Below, piece by piece: positions 13,869 through 21,611 of a stretch of DNA of 21,611 nt (positions are counted from its first letter, which is position 1; the number at the start of each line of letters is the position of its first letter). The DNA is from Bacteroidales bacterium UBA1797 (GTDB taxonomy: Bacteria; Bacteroidota; Bacteroidia; Bacteroidales; VadinHA17): assembly GCA_002319885.1 (NCBI GenBank), contig DCFT01000024.1, positions 1 to 21,611 of the forward strand, given 5' to 3'. The translations under genes and the position numbers were made by a program. Below the pieces are notes generated by a model. The model worked only from the letters and a program-made list of their open reading frames with translations. It did no database searches and had not been told where the DNA came from.

Positions 13869-15716
13869 ATGAAAACCCCGCTCTATTTCTTTTTCATTCT
13901 ATATCTGTGCTTTCCAGTTTCGGGTAATGCCCAGATTGACTCTACAGCTTTAAAATTGCAGGATTTTCAGATTTTGCTTAAAAAATTAGAGCAAAATCGT
14001 TATGCCGATTCTCTTATGAAGTCTGAACTTCAGTACAAATATAACCTTCTTAAATCAAACGATTACCTTGAAAAAAATCGGATACAGGCACAATTTAATG
14101 CAATCGCATTGAAAGATTCTCTCCGTAAAGCAGATATGATCGCAAGAGCTAATTATTTAAGAATGAGTGCAGTTGGATATCCTGTTACTCTGTTTTCCGA
14201 TACTCTGTTTTATATTTACACAAAGATAGGTGCTTCTACTCCAAAAGACAGGGCCATTAATGTAACTAAAAGAATAAGGAATATTTATAACAATGATTTT
14301 TTCAGGGCTGATTCATTGATCTCCTCTGCTTCTGAGAATACCGTAGATATAGTATACGGCGACCTGATAATTATAAGCATATCTGAACTTGACGGTCTTA
14401 TCAATAACAGTACAAAGGAGTTACTGGCCAAAAACTATTTGACAATAATCAGGAATGCGGTAATAGGAGAGAAGGAAAAAAACAGCATACTCAAACTATC
14501 ATTAAGAATAGGATTAATGATTTTAGTTGTTGCAGGCATTAGTCTTCTGATATGGCTCATTAAGAAAGGCCACCAAAGGACAGAGATTTATATTACTAAA
14601 AAAAGGGAGAAATGGCTGAAAAATTTATCATATAAAGATTATACATTCCTTACAACTGATCAGGAACTAAAACTTGTTTACTTTATCCTGAAGCTAATGA
14701 AGTGGTTTTTTGTTTTGATTCTGCTTTATCTGGTGCTTCCTCTGGTTTTTAGCATTTTCCCTTTCACCAGGGGATGGGCTACTTTGCTTTTTGGCTTGGT
14801 ATGGTCCCCCTTAAAAAGCGTCTTTATATCTATTTGGAATTTTCTGCCAAATCTCTTTAGCATATTGGTAATCTATTTCGTAATGAAATATGTTATCCGC
14901 TTTGTTAAGTATGTCTTTTCTGAAATTGAATCAGAGAACCTTAAATTATCCGGGTTTCATCCAGACTGGGCAAAACCTACTTTTGGCATAGTAAGATTTT
15001 TGCTTTATGCATTCATGTTTATTTTAATTTTTCCTTATCTGCCTGGTTCAAATTCCCAGATATTTAAAGGGGTATCCGTATTTTTAGGAATTCTTTTTTC
15101 ATTAGGATCCAGCTCTGCGATTGCCAATATGGTTGCAGGATTGGTTATAACATATATGCGCCCGTTCAAAATAGGCGACAGAATTAAAATTGGTGAGATA
15201 ACAGGTGATGTCTTAGAAAAAAATATGCTTGTTACAAGGGTTAAGACTATAAAGAATGAAGAAATTACAATACCAAATTCATCGGTACTCTCTGGTAATA
15301 CAATTAATTATTCTTCAATATCGAAGAATGAAGGACTCATTATACACACTACTGTAACAATTGGTTATGATATTCCATGGAAAAATATGCATCAGGCTCT
15401 TATTGATGCTGCATTGAGAACTGAAATGATATTGAAGGATCCGGAACCATTTGTCTTACAAACAAGCCTCGATGATTTTTATGTCTCGTATCAGATAAAT
15501 GCCTATACTAAAGAGGCTTCCAGACAAGCAATTATATATTCTGAATTACATAAGAACATTCAGGATGTATGTAATGAAAGAGGTCTGGAAATTCTCTCCC
15601 CACATTACAGAGCAGAACGGGATGGAAATATGCCTGCTATACCTGCAGACTATCTGCCAAAAGACTATGAAGCACCAGGTTTTAATATAACAATTCATTC
15701 AAAGGACAAGATTTAA
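13869..15716 (+). CDS. MscS-family mechanosensitive ion channel protein, 615 aa
   Basis: A signal peptide (1-21, ending GNAQ) leads into a periplasmic helical, coiled-coil-like region to about residue 205. Transmembrane segments follow at about 210-232, 278-298, 304-345 (two helices) and 372-392. The pore segment with SSSAIANMVAGLVITYMRPFKIGDRIKIGEITGDV and the beta domain IPNSSVLSGNTINYS come next. It is the smaller of two MscS homologues in the window, and its core differs clearly from the first (FSLGSSSAIAN against IGMGLQNIVNN), so the pair is not a recent duplication. The stop is 2 nt before the cinA start, so translation coupling and a shared transcript are likely. Its role is inferred from the family: release of solutes under osmotic downshift. 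Confidence 0.92.
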   Translation: MKTPLYFFFILYLCFPVSGNAQIDSTALKLQDFQILLKKLEQNRYADSLMKSELQYKYNLLKSNDYLEKNRIQAQFNAIALKDSLRKADMIARANYLRMSAVGYPVTLFSDTLFYIYTKIGASTPKDRAINVTKRIRNIYNNDFFRADSLISSASENTVDIVYGDLIIISISELDGLINNSTKELLAKNYLTIIRNAVIGEKEKNSILKLSLRIGLMILVVAGISLLIWLIKKGHQRTEIYITKKREKWLKNLSYKDYTFLTTDQELKLVYFILKLMKWFFVLILLYLVLPLVFSIFPFTRGWATLLFGLVWSPLKSVFISIWNFLPNLFSILVIYFVMKYVIRFVKYVFSEIESENLKLSGFHPDWAKPTFGIVRFLLYAFMFILIFPYLPGSNSQIFKGVSVFLGILFSLGSSSAIANMVAGLVITYMRPFKIGDRIKIGEITGDVLEKNMLVTRVKTIKNEEITIPNSSVLSGNTINYSSISKNEGLIIHTTVTIGYDIPWKNMHQALIDAALRTEMILKDPEPFVLQTSLDDFYVSYQINAYTKEASRQAIIYSELHKNIQDVCNERGLEILSPHYRAERDGNMPAIPADYLPKDYEAPGFNITIHSKDKI

Positions 15717-15718
15717 TA

Positions 15719-16975
15719 ATGAAGGCAGCTATAATTACAATAGGAGATGAGCTTCTGATAGGACAGACCATCGACACAAATTCTGCATGGATCGGCGCAG
15801 AGATGAGCAAAGCAGGGTTTGATGTCTACCGGATTACATCCGTACATGACAGACGGGAAGATATCATTTATGCTCTAGGTGAAGCAGCCGGTAAAACTGA
15901 TGTGGTTCTTATTACAGGGGGTCTTGGCCCTACAAGTGATGATATTACTAAACAGACTCTCTGTGAATTCTTCAATACTCGTCTGGTATTAAATCGTGAG
16001 GTACTTAAGATGGTTGAGGAAATGATGAGCCGGCGTAATTTCCCTATGAATGATAAAAACCGCCGTCAGGCTGAAGTTCCTGAATCATGTACCGTATTAA
16101 AAAACGCTGCAGGAACCGCTCCGGGCATGTGGTTTGAGAAGGATGGCACAATCTATATTTCGATGCCGGGAGTCCCATATGAAATGAAATATCTTATGAG
16201 AGAAATTGTGCTTCCTGAATTAAATAAACGCTTTATATCACAGGTTATAATTCATAGAAATATAATGACTTATGGCACTGGAGAATCTATTCTTGCAGAT
16301 ATTCTGACAGATTTTGAATCTGGTCTGCCTGAGAATATAAAACTTGCATATCTGCCGGCTTCAGGTGTCATAAAACTAAGACTTACAGGAACCGGATCAG
16401 ACAGTAGTTTAATATCAAAGCTAATTAATGAACAGGTAAGTATACTTTATAAAATCATTCCTGAGTATATATACGGTGAAAATGAAGAGTCGCTCGAAAC
16501 TGTTATCGGAAAACTTTTAAGATCAAAAAACAAAACTGTTTCTACAGCTGAGAGTTGTACTGGAGGCGAAATAGCTCATTTGCTGACCAGCATACCAGGC
16601 AGTTCAGCCTATTACAAAGGTTCTGTTGTTGCTTATTCGGATTCAATAAAATCAGAACTGCTTGGTGTACAGGAAGAAACACTAATAAAATATGGTGCTG
16701 TAAGCGAACAGACAATAAAAGAAATGGCATCAGCAGTCAGAAAACTCCTCAAAACGGATTATGCAGTTGCAACGTCGGGGATTGCGGGACCTGATGGGGG
16801 GTCCGAATCAAAACCTGTTGGAACTGTTTGGATTGCAGTAGCTTCCGGGAGTGATATAGTTTGTGAAAAACGTGTGTTCGGGAATGACAGGACAAACAAT
16901 ATTACAAGATTCTCACTAGCAGCCCTGAACCTGCTTAGAAAGCAGATTATCAGGTTACAGACTCCATTTATATAA
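15719..16975 (+). CDS. cinA: CinA family nicotinamide-nucleotide amidohydrolase
   Basis: This is a two-domain protein of 418 aa, the usual length. The N-terminal MoaB/COG1058-like domain begins IITIGDELLIGQTIDTNS and carries TGGLGPTSDDITK. In family members it is an ADP-ribose pyrophosphatase. The C-terminal PncC domain holds TAESCTGGEIAHLL, GSVVAYSD and TSGIAGPDGG, the site that deamidates NMN to nicotinate mononucleotide in the pyridine nucleotide cycle. The old name 'competence/damage-inducible' comes from Gram-positive bacteria and says little about function here. It is coupled to the upstream MscS gene by a 2-nt gap, a link I cannot explain functionally. Confidence 0.95.
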   Translation: MKAAIITIGDELLIGQTIDTNSAWIGAEMSKAGFDVYRITSVHDRREDIIYALGEAAGKTDVVLITGGLGPTSDDITKQTLCEFFNTRLVLNREVLKMVEEMMSRRNFPMNDKNRRQAEVPESCTVLKNAAGTAPGMWFEKDGTIYISMPGVPYEMKYLMREIVLPELNKRFISQVIIHRNIMTYGTGESILADILTDFESGLPENIKLAYLPASGVIKLRLTGTGSDSSLISKLINEQVSILYKIIPEYIYGENEESLETVIGKLLRSKNKTVSTAESCTGGEIAHLLTSIPGSSAYYKGSVVAYSDSIKSELLGVQEETLIKYGAVSEQTIKEMASAVRKLLKTDYAVATSGIAGPDGGSESKPVGTVWIAVASGSDIVCEKRVFGNDRTNNITRFSLAALNLLRKQIIRLQTPFI

Positions 16976-17001
16976 GCAATATGAAAAAAGTAGATTAAAT
17001 A

Positions 17002-17033
17002 TTTGTTTAATAAGATAAAAATCACGTATTTTG
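17002..17033 (+). promoter_or_regulatory. Candidate promoter for rpmB-rpmG-DUF4295
   Basis: TTTG at 17002-17005 is 21 bp from TATTTTG at 17027-17033, which is one T short of TAnnTTTG. It lies 50 nt before the rpmB ATG and after the cinA stop. Confidence 0.4.
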
Positions 17034-17083
17034 CGCTTCGTTTAAAAAGGACAAACGTTAGTTAAGAAGTAAAACAAACATCA

Positions 17084-17326
17084 ATGTCAAGAATTTGTCA
17101 GGTTACAGGGAAAAAGGCGATGGTCGGAAACAACGTTTCGCACTCTAAGAGAAGGACTAAGAGAAAATTCTATCCTAATCTTTTTGTTAAAAAATATTAC
17201 CTTCCGGAAGAAGAAAGGTGGATTTCACTTAAAATTTCAGCCTCAGGTATACGTCTTATAAGTAAGAAAGGACTCACATCAGTGCTGAAAGAAGCTAAAG
17301 AAAAAGGTTACATTTTGAATTATTAA
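17084..17326 (+). CDS. rpmB: 50S ribosomal protein L28
   Basis: At 80 aa this is the Bacteroidota length for bL28. It begins SRICQVTGKKAMVGNNVSHS, the family signature for 23S rRNA contact, followed by the basic KRRTKRKFYPNL. There is no zinc-binding Cys pair. It leads the small ribosomal operon, with rpmG 13 nt downstream. Confidence 0.97.
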   Translation: MSRICQVTGKKAMVGNNVSHSKRRTKRKFYPNLFVKKYYLPEEERWISLKISASGIRLISKKGLTSVLKEAKEKGYILNY

Positions 17327-17339
17327 TACAGGATAGAAA

Positions 17340-17528
17340 ATGGCAAAGAAGGCTAAAGGTAACAGACAACAGGTCATACTGGAATGTACCGAACATAAAG
17401 AGAGTGGATTACCCGGGACATCAAGATATATTACAACAAAGAACAGGAAAAACACTCCTGACCGTCTTGAAAGAAGGAAATACAATCCTATCATGAAAAA
17501 ACATACACTTCACAGAGAAATCAAGTAA
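17340..17528 (+). CDS. rpmG: 50S ribosomal protein L33
   Basis: The 62-aa protein has the L33 pattern: QVILECTEHK, SRYITTKNRKNTPDRLERRKYNP and a basic tail. Only one cysteine (in LECTEHK) is present, so the four-Cys zinc ribbon is absent. This is the zinc-independent (C-minus) form, which needs less zinc. It is cotranscribed with rpmB and the DUF4295 gene. Confidence 0.97.
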   Translation: MAKKAKGNRQQVILECTEHKESGLPGTSRYITTKNRKNTPDRLERRKYNPIMKKHTLHREIK

Positions 17529-17541
17529 ATAAGGAAAAATC

Positions 17542-17697
17542 ATGGCAAAGAAAGTTGTTGCAACACTTAAGACAGGAGCCGGTAAGGCATTTACAAAGTG
17601 TATAAAAATGACCAAGTCCGACAAATCCGGCGCTTATCAGTTTAAAGAAGAGATCATTCATAATGATCACATTAAAGATTTCTTCACAAAGAAGTAA
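17542..17697 (+). CDS. DUF4295 family small protein, 51 aa
   Basis: This short ORF starts 13 nt after rpmG and reads MAKKVVATLKTGAGK, then KCIKMTKSDKSGAYQFKEE and a basic end (FFTKK). That is the pattern of DUF4295 (PF14128), found in Bacteroidota directly after rpmG. It is Lys-rich, with no signal or membrane segment. A ribosome-associated role is inferred from operon position and composition. A Bacteroidota-specific ribosomal protein (bL38) has been described from a Flavobacterium ribosome structure; I cannot confirm from sequence alone that this is the same protein. Confidence 0.9.
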   Translation: MAKKVVATLKTGAGKAFTKCIKMTKSDKSGAYQFKEEIIHNDHIKDFFTKK

Positions 17698-17726
17698 CCG
17701 CATCTATTATTCAAATGATATTCATG

Positions 17727-17757
17727 GCTTTCTTCTTTTTGGAAGGAAGCTTTTTTT
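17727..17757 (+). terminator. Terminator of the ribosomal operon
   Basis: The stem GCTTTCTTC/GAAGGAAGC (one T-G wobble, 6-nt T-rich loop) is followed by seven T. It lies 30 nt after the DUF4295 stop and 31 nt before ftsY, so ftsY needs its own promoter or readthrough. Confidence 0.8.
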
Positions 17758-17787
17758 ATACATATTTTTCAAATTAATAACTATCTG

Positions 17788-18744
17788 ATGGCTTTGCTGG
17801 GATTTCTTGGAAAGGATAAAAAAGAGAGCCTGAATAAAGGGCTGGAGAAAACTAAGGAAAGCGTTTTTCATAAGTTGTCGCGGGCTGTCGCAGGAAAATC
17901 CACAGTTGATGATGAGGTTCTTGATAATCTTGAAGAAGTTCTTGTATCTTCTGATGTCGGTGTCGCAACAACTCTGAGTATTATTAATCGTATACAGACC
18001 AGAGTGGCAAAAGATAAATATCTGAATACCGCTGAACTAAATACAATCCTTAAAGAGGAGATTGTTCTTTTACTCGAAAAAAACGAAGATGATTCAGTAT
18101 CTGACTTTTCATCTTCGCTGAAAAGTGTTCCTTATGTTATTCTGGTTGTAGGTGTCAATGGAGCCGGTAAAACAACAACTATAGCCAAACTTGCTTATCA
18201 GTTCAAAGCAGCCGGCAAAAAGGTACTGATCGGAGCAGCTGACACATTCAGAGCCGCAGCAATTGATCAGCTCCAGATCTGGGCCGAAAGGGTAGGAGTT
18301 CCTCTTATTAAACAGCAAATGGGATCTGACCCGGCATCCGTTGCCTATGACACACTCAGATCTGCTGTGTCATCCGATATTGATGTTGTTATTATCGATA
18401 CCGCAGGACGCCTGCATAACAAGATTAACCTTATGACAGAGTTATCGAAGATCAAAAGGGTTATGGAAAAAGTAATACCCGAAGCCCCTCATGAAGTTCT
18501 TCTTGTGCTGGATGGCTCAACAGGACAAAATGCATTTGAACAGGCACGACAGTTTACTGCATCGACTAATGTAAGCGCCCTGGCCATAACTAAACTCGAT
18601 GGAACAGCAAAGGGAGGAGTTGTAATTGGAATATCTGACCAGTTTAAAATACCCGTAAAATATATAGGCGTAGGTGAGAAACTTGAAGACCTTCTCGTCT
18701 TTAACAGGTACGACTTTGTGGATTCTTTGTTCAGTGATAAATAA
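17788..18744 (+). CDS. ftsY: Signal recognition particle receptor FtsY
   Basis: FtsY is the SRP receptor GTPase that docks ribosome-nascent chain complexes at the membrane. Its 318 aa contain only a short N-terminal region before the N domain (about 20-100), with no long acidic A domain, as is usual in Bacteroidota. The NG domain has G1 GVNGAGKTT (122-130), the insertion-box DTFRAAA (152-158), DTAGR (204-208), and TKLD (268-271) followed by GTAKGG. It is followed by an intergenic palindrome and rimO; the pairing with rimO is a recurring Bacteroidota neighbourhood as I recall, not a known functional link. Confidence 0.96.
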   Translation: MALLGFLGKDKKESLNKGLEKTKESVFHKLSRAVAGKSTVDDEVLDNLEEVLVSSDVGVATTLSIINRIQTRVAKDKYLNTAELNTILKEEIVLLLEKNEDDSVSDFSSSLKSVPYVILVVGVNGAGKTTTIAKLAYQFKAAGKKVLIGAADTFRAAAIDQLQIWAERVGVPLIKQQMGSDPASVAYDTLRSAVSSDIDVVIIDTAGRLHNKINLMTELSKIKRVMEKVIPEAPHEVLLVLDGSTGQNAFEQARQFTASTNVSALAITKLDGTAKGGVVIGISDQFKIPVKYIGVGEKLEDLLVFNRYDFVDSLFSDK

Positions 18745-18747
18745 CCA

Positions 18748-18779
18748 GTGTAGTGACGTTGCATGCAACGTCCCTACAC
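18748..18779. repeat. 32-bp GTTGCATGCAAC palindrome
   Basis: GTGTAG and CTACAC arms flank ACGTTGCA/TGCAACGT, with a single T-C mismatch, so the whole can form a near-perfect hairpin. It starts 4 nt after the ftsY stop and ends 13 nt before the rimO ATG. Its core matches, from memory, a palindromic intergenic repeat family common in Bacteroidota and other phyla. There is no T-run, so it is not an intrinsic terminator of the usual kind. Confidence 0.8.
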
Positions 18780-18791
18780 CACAATATCCGC

Positions 18792-20108
18792 ATGAAATCC
18801 AAAAAAATAAATATTGTAACACTTGGTTGTTCCAAAAATGTGGTCGACTCGGAAAAGCTTCTGAAACAGCTAAATGCAGGAGGGTATGAAGTAATTCATG
18901 ATGCTGATGATAGTTCTTCAGAAACGGTTATTATCAATACATGCGGTTTTATAAACGATGCAAAAGAGGAGAGCATCGACACAATTCTCAGATACGTTAA
19001 GGCTCAAAAGTCCGGGAAAATTGACAATTTATATGTAATGGGATGCCTTTCCGAGAGGTACGCCGATGCGCTCAGACATGAAATACCTGAAGTAAAAAAG
19101 TACTTTGGGGTAAATAACATGAGCGACATTCTGTCTGAACTTGGAGTGAATTTACGTGATGATCTCCTCACTAACAGAACGCTTACCGGTCCTGGTCATT
19201 ATGCATATCTTAAAATATCCGAAGGATGCAACAGAACATGTGCTTTCTGCGCAATTCCGTTAATCCGTGGAAAATACATCTCACGATCCATCGAAGATCT
19301 GGTAAAAGAAGCATCCCTGTTAGCGCGAGATGGTATTAAAGAGTTGATTCTTATTGCGCAGGATCTGAGTTATTATGGGCTTGATCTTTACCATGCACAA
19401 GCACTCCCTGAGCTTGTGACTGAATTGCTTAAAATTGAATCATTAGAATGGATCAGGCTCCATTATCTTTATCCTGCCAACTTCCCGTGGGAGCTGATTC
19501 CAATAATAAATAATAATCCAAGGATATGCCGTTATATTGATATACCTATCCAGCATATATCCGACAATATGCTGGGTTTAATGAAGAGATCGCATAACCG
19601 GAAAGATACATTGTCTGTTCTTAACACACTGCGGAAAGAGATACCCGATGCAGTAATAAGAACGACTCTCATTGCCGGACATCCCGGCGAAACTGAAGAG
19701 GATTTTCTTGAGCTGAAAGAATTTATCAGCGATTTCAGATTTGACAGATTAGGTGTATTTGCCTATTCTCACGAAGAGGATACCTATTCTTTTCAGGAGT
19801 ATAAGGATGAAATAAGCACAGAAATTAAAGAATCAAGGGTTGCGGAGCTCATGGAAATTCAGCAGAGTATATCAGCTGGACTTAATGAGAATTATATAAA
19901 TAAGATATTCAAAGTCATTATAGACAGGAAAGAGAGTGAATTTTTCGTTGGCAGAACTGAATTCGATAGTCCGGAAGTTGATCAGGAAGTTTTAATTGCG
20001 GAAGAATTCAACCTTAAACCAGGCAATTTTTATAATATCCTGATTACACGGTCAACTGAATTTGATTTATATGGTGAGCCAGTAATAAAAGAAGGCTGTC
20101 AAAATTGA
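18792..20108 (+). CDS. rimO: Ribosomal protein S12 methylthiotransferase RimO
   Basis: This is a radical-SAM enzyme that methylthiolates an Asp of ribosomal protein S12. With the start at 18792 it is 438 aa. UPF0004 domain cysteines are Cys13 (TLGCSKN), Cys51 (NTCGF) and Cys85 (MGCLSERY), which bind the auxiliary iron-sulfur cluster. The radical-SAM motif is C146-x3-C150-x2-C153. The C-terminal TRAM domain is at about 373-438 and binds the substrate. LGCSKN, the lack of MiaB-specific features, and ISEGCNRTCAFCAIP favour RimO over MiaB. An in-frame start 13 codons upstream would fall inside the intergenic palindrome and is rejected. The last codons and the stop lie in the shared terminator. 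Confidence 0.95.
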   Translation: MKSKKINIVTLGCSKNVVDSEKLLKQLNAGGYEVIHDADDSSSETVIINTCGFINDAKEESIDTILRYVKAQKSGKIDNLYVMGCLSERYADALRHEIPEVKKYFGVNNMSDILSELGVNLRDDLLTNRTLTGPGHYAYLKISEGCNRTCAFCAIPLIRGKYISRSIEDLVKEASLLARDGIKELILIAQDLSYYGLDLYHAQALPELVTELLKIESLEWIRLHYLYPANFPWELIPIINNNPRICRYIDIPIQHISDNMLGLMKRSHNRKDTLSVLNTLRKEIPDAVIRTTLIAGHPGETEEDFLELKEFISDFRFDRLGVFAYSHEEDTYSFQEYKDEISTEIKESRVAELMEIQQSISAGLNENYINKIFKVIIDRKESEFFVGRTEFDSPEVDQEVLIAEEFNLKPGNFYNILITRSTEFDLYGEPVIKEGCQN

Positions 20109-20120
20109 CAGCCTTCTTTT
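20087..20120. terminator. Bidirectional terminator shared by rimO and clpC
   Basis: The perfect inverted repeat of 16 bp per arm (20087-20102 and 20105-20120) contains GAAGGCTGTC/GACAGCCTTC, with A- and T-runs outside. The rimO stop (20106-20108) lies inside it and the clpC stop directly abuts it. Confidence 0.9.
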
Positions 20121-21611
20121 TTAAGTTGGAGTATCCGTTATCTCAGGAAGCTCTATCTTTTTCTTCTGAATTTTTATCTTAATTTCCGATTTGGCGCTGT
20201 TAAATCCAACATTTATACAATCGCCCTCTTTTAGATTCGCCTTAATCAGAACTTCGGCCATTGGATCCTCGAGATACTTCTGTATTGCACGTTTTAGTGG
20301 TCTGGCACCATAATTGGCATCAAACCCTTTTTCAGCAATAAAATCGCGTGCTGCCGGAGCAATTTTGAGCTGGTAGCCAAGTGATTTGACTCTGTCATAG
20401 AGACCTCGCAGTTCAAGATCAATAATTTTATTAATCTGTTCTTTTCCCAATGAATTGAACATTATAACATCATCAATTCTGTTCAGGAACTCAGGAGCAA
20501 ATGTCTTTTGCAGAGCTTTCTGAAGGATACTCTTGGTCTGTTCATCACGGGAAGCCATTCTGGTAGATGTATCGAATCCCACACCATGTCCGAATTCATT
20601 TATTTGCCTTGTTCCGATATTTGATGTCAGAATTACTATAGTATTCCTGAAGTCAACACGTCGTCCAAGACTATCGGTTAACTGTCCTTCATCCAGAACC
20701 TGAAGCATTATATGAAAAACATCCGGATGGGCTTTCTCGATCTCATCCATAAGCACTACAGAATATGGTTTCCTCCTCACTTTTTCGGTAAGCTGACCAC
20801 CTTCCTCATAACCTACATATCCCGGAGGAGCTCCAACCAGACGTGAAACAGAAAACTTCTCCATATACTCGCTCATATCAATCCTTACCAGGTTATCTGT
20901 TGTATCGAAAAGGAATTTTGCGAGAACTTTTGCCAGTTGAGTCTTACCAACACCGGTAGGACCAAGGAATATAAATGTTCCGATAGGTTTGTTCGGATCT
21001 TTCAGTCCGGCTCTGTTTCGCTGGATTGATTTTACAACCTTTTGTATGGCTTCATCCTGGCCTATAACACTCCCTTTCAGTTCCTCGGCCATATTTAGCA
21101 ATCGTGTTCCTTCGGTCTGGGCAATCCTTTGTACAGGAACGCCTGTCATCATAGCTACAACCTCAGCAACCTTATCAGCATCGACTGTTTCGCGGTTCAC
21201 AGCCAATTCTTTTTCCCACTTTTTCTTTTCCTGTTCGATAAGATCAAGCAGATCTTTTTCACGATCGCGGAAACTGGCAGCTTTCTCGAAGTTTTGATTC
21301 TTCACTGCCATCATTTTTTCTTTCTTTGTATCATCCAGTTGTTTCTCAAGGGAAAGAATCTTTTCAGGAACAACAATATTGGAAATATGAACCCTTGAAC
21401 CCGATTCATCGAGTGCATCAATTGCCTTATCAGGAAGATGCCGGTCGGAAATATACCGGTTTGTTAATTTCACGCACGCATCAATAGCTTCATCGGTATA
21501 AATAACGTTATGATGCTCTTCATAACGTTCTTTAATATTATGGAGAATATGAATTGTTTCTTCAATTGAAGTCGGTTCAACAATTACCTTCTGGAATCGT
21601 CTTTCAAGAGC
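20121..21611 (-). CDS. clpC: ATP-dependent Clp protease ATP-binding subunit ClpC (partial, C-terminal 496 aa)
   Basis: The frame stays open to the window edge; 46 codons precede the GTG (21473) that could pass for a start, and they encode ALERRFQKVIVEPTS, the end of AAA domain 1. The gene is therefore cut off by the window rather than truncated. A UVR-like segment (EKMMAVKNQNFEKAASFRDRE) in the middle domain, and no long ClpB coiled coil, favour ClpC. AAA domain 2 has Walker A GPTGVGKTQ, Walker B VVLMDEIEKAHPD, a pore loop GYVGYEEGG and ARPLKRAIQKYLEDPMAE at the end. It unfolds substrates for ClpP. The N-terminal domain and first AAA domain lie outside the window. Confidence 0.93.
   Translation of the reverse strand, partial: ALERRFQKVIVEPTSIEETIHILHNIKERYEEHHNVIYTDEAIDACVKLTNRYISDRHLPDKAIDALDESGSRVHISNIVVPEKILSLEKQLDDTKKEKMMAVKNQNFEKAASFRDREKDLLDLIEQEKKKWEKELAVNRETVDADKVAEVVAMMTGVPVQRIAQTEGTRLLNMAEELKGSVIGQDEAIQKVVKSIQRNRAGLKDPNKPIGTFIFLGPTGVGKTQLAKVLAKFLFDTTDNLVRIDMSEYMEKFSVSRLVGAPPGYVGYEEGGQLTEKVRRKPYSVVLMDEIEKAHPDVFHIMLQVLDEGQLTDSLGRRVDFRNTIVILTSNIGTRQINEFGHGVGFDTSTRMASRDEQTKSILQKALQKTFAPEFLNRIDDVIMFNSLGKEQINKIIDLELRGLYDRVKSLGYQLKIAPAARDFIAEKGFDANYGARPLKRAIQKYLEDPMAEVLIKANLKEGDCINVGFNSAKSEIKIKIQKKKIELPEITDTPT

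Noticed and set aside
20121..21473. clpC start at the GTG at 21473
   Set aside because: The frame continues to the window edge and encodes conserved AAA domain 1 residues upstream of it.
1..21611. Defence, toxin-antitoxin or biosynthetic cluster
   Set aside because: No nuclease-helicase sets, toxin pairs, reverse transcriptase or biosynthetic enzymes; the HD and MBL hydrolases belong to housekeeping subfamilies.

Overview
The window reads as a piece of a Bacteroidota chromosome, probably Bacteroidales-like. It is AT-rich. Promoters fit the Bacteroidota -33 TTTG / -7 TAnnTTTG pattern (clearest upstream of the two tRNAs and of fabG). Starts generally lack an obvious Shine-Dalgarno sequence. 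A secreted protein carries a type IX secretion (T9SS) C-terminal sorting-like domain, FISUMP and DUF1080 proteins are present, and a DUF4295 gene follows rpmB-rpmG, a Bacteroidota arrangement. Most of the content is housekeeping. I do not see a defence island, CRISPR array, transposase or prophage.

Layout. Positions 1-2540: a small secreted hypothetical protein (+) and a large T9SS-type secreted protein with a possible Cys/His peptidase-like N-terminus (-), converging on a shared terminator, then a gene-poor stretch. 2544-4811: mnmE and a WalJ/YycJ-type metallo-beta-lactamase-fold hydrolase, co-directional on the minus strand. 5057-8211: sucD, fabG and an M48 CAAX-type membrane protease on the plus strand. 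Between them lie a CTCTGTG-rich inverted repeat and a candidate structured RNA of about 90 nt. 8238-10137: tRNA-Thr(CGU), a DUF1080 probable lipoprotein, a convergent FISUMP lipoprotein, and tRNA-Gly(CCC).

10138-10647 is the only clearly non-housekeeping stretch. A 115-bp cloverleaf-like palindrome starts at the base after the tRNA-Gly discriminator. Its right arm and spacer are repeated as a 134-bp near-perfect tandem duplication that runs into a minus-strand ORF of mixed origin. 10648-16975: two MscS-family channel proteins with long N-terminal regions, separated by an opposite-strand HD hydrolase; the second is coupled to cinA by a 2-nt gap. 17084-17697: the ribosomal operon rpmB-rpmG-DUF4295, closed by a terminator. 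17788-20108: ftsY and rimO, separated by a GTTGCATGCAAC palindrome. 20121-21611: the C-terminal part of clpC on the minus strand, sharing a bidirectional terminator with rimO; the gene runs off the window edge.

The genes cover translation and tRNA function (mnmE, rimO, rpmB, rpmG, DUF4295, two tRNAs), membrane protein targeting and quality control (ftsY, M48 protease, ClpC), central and lipid metabolism (sucD, fabG), NAD-cycle repair (cinA) and osmotic protection (two MscS proteins). The best candidates for something undescribed are the tRNA-adjacent palindrome/tandem-repeat element and the candidate RNA at 6879-6969.
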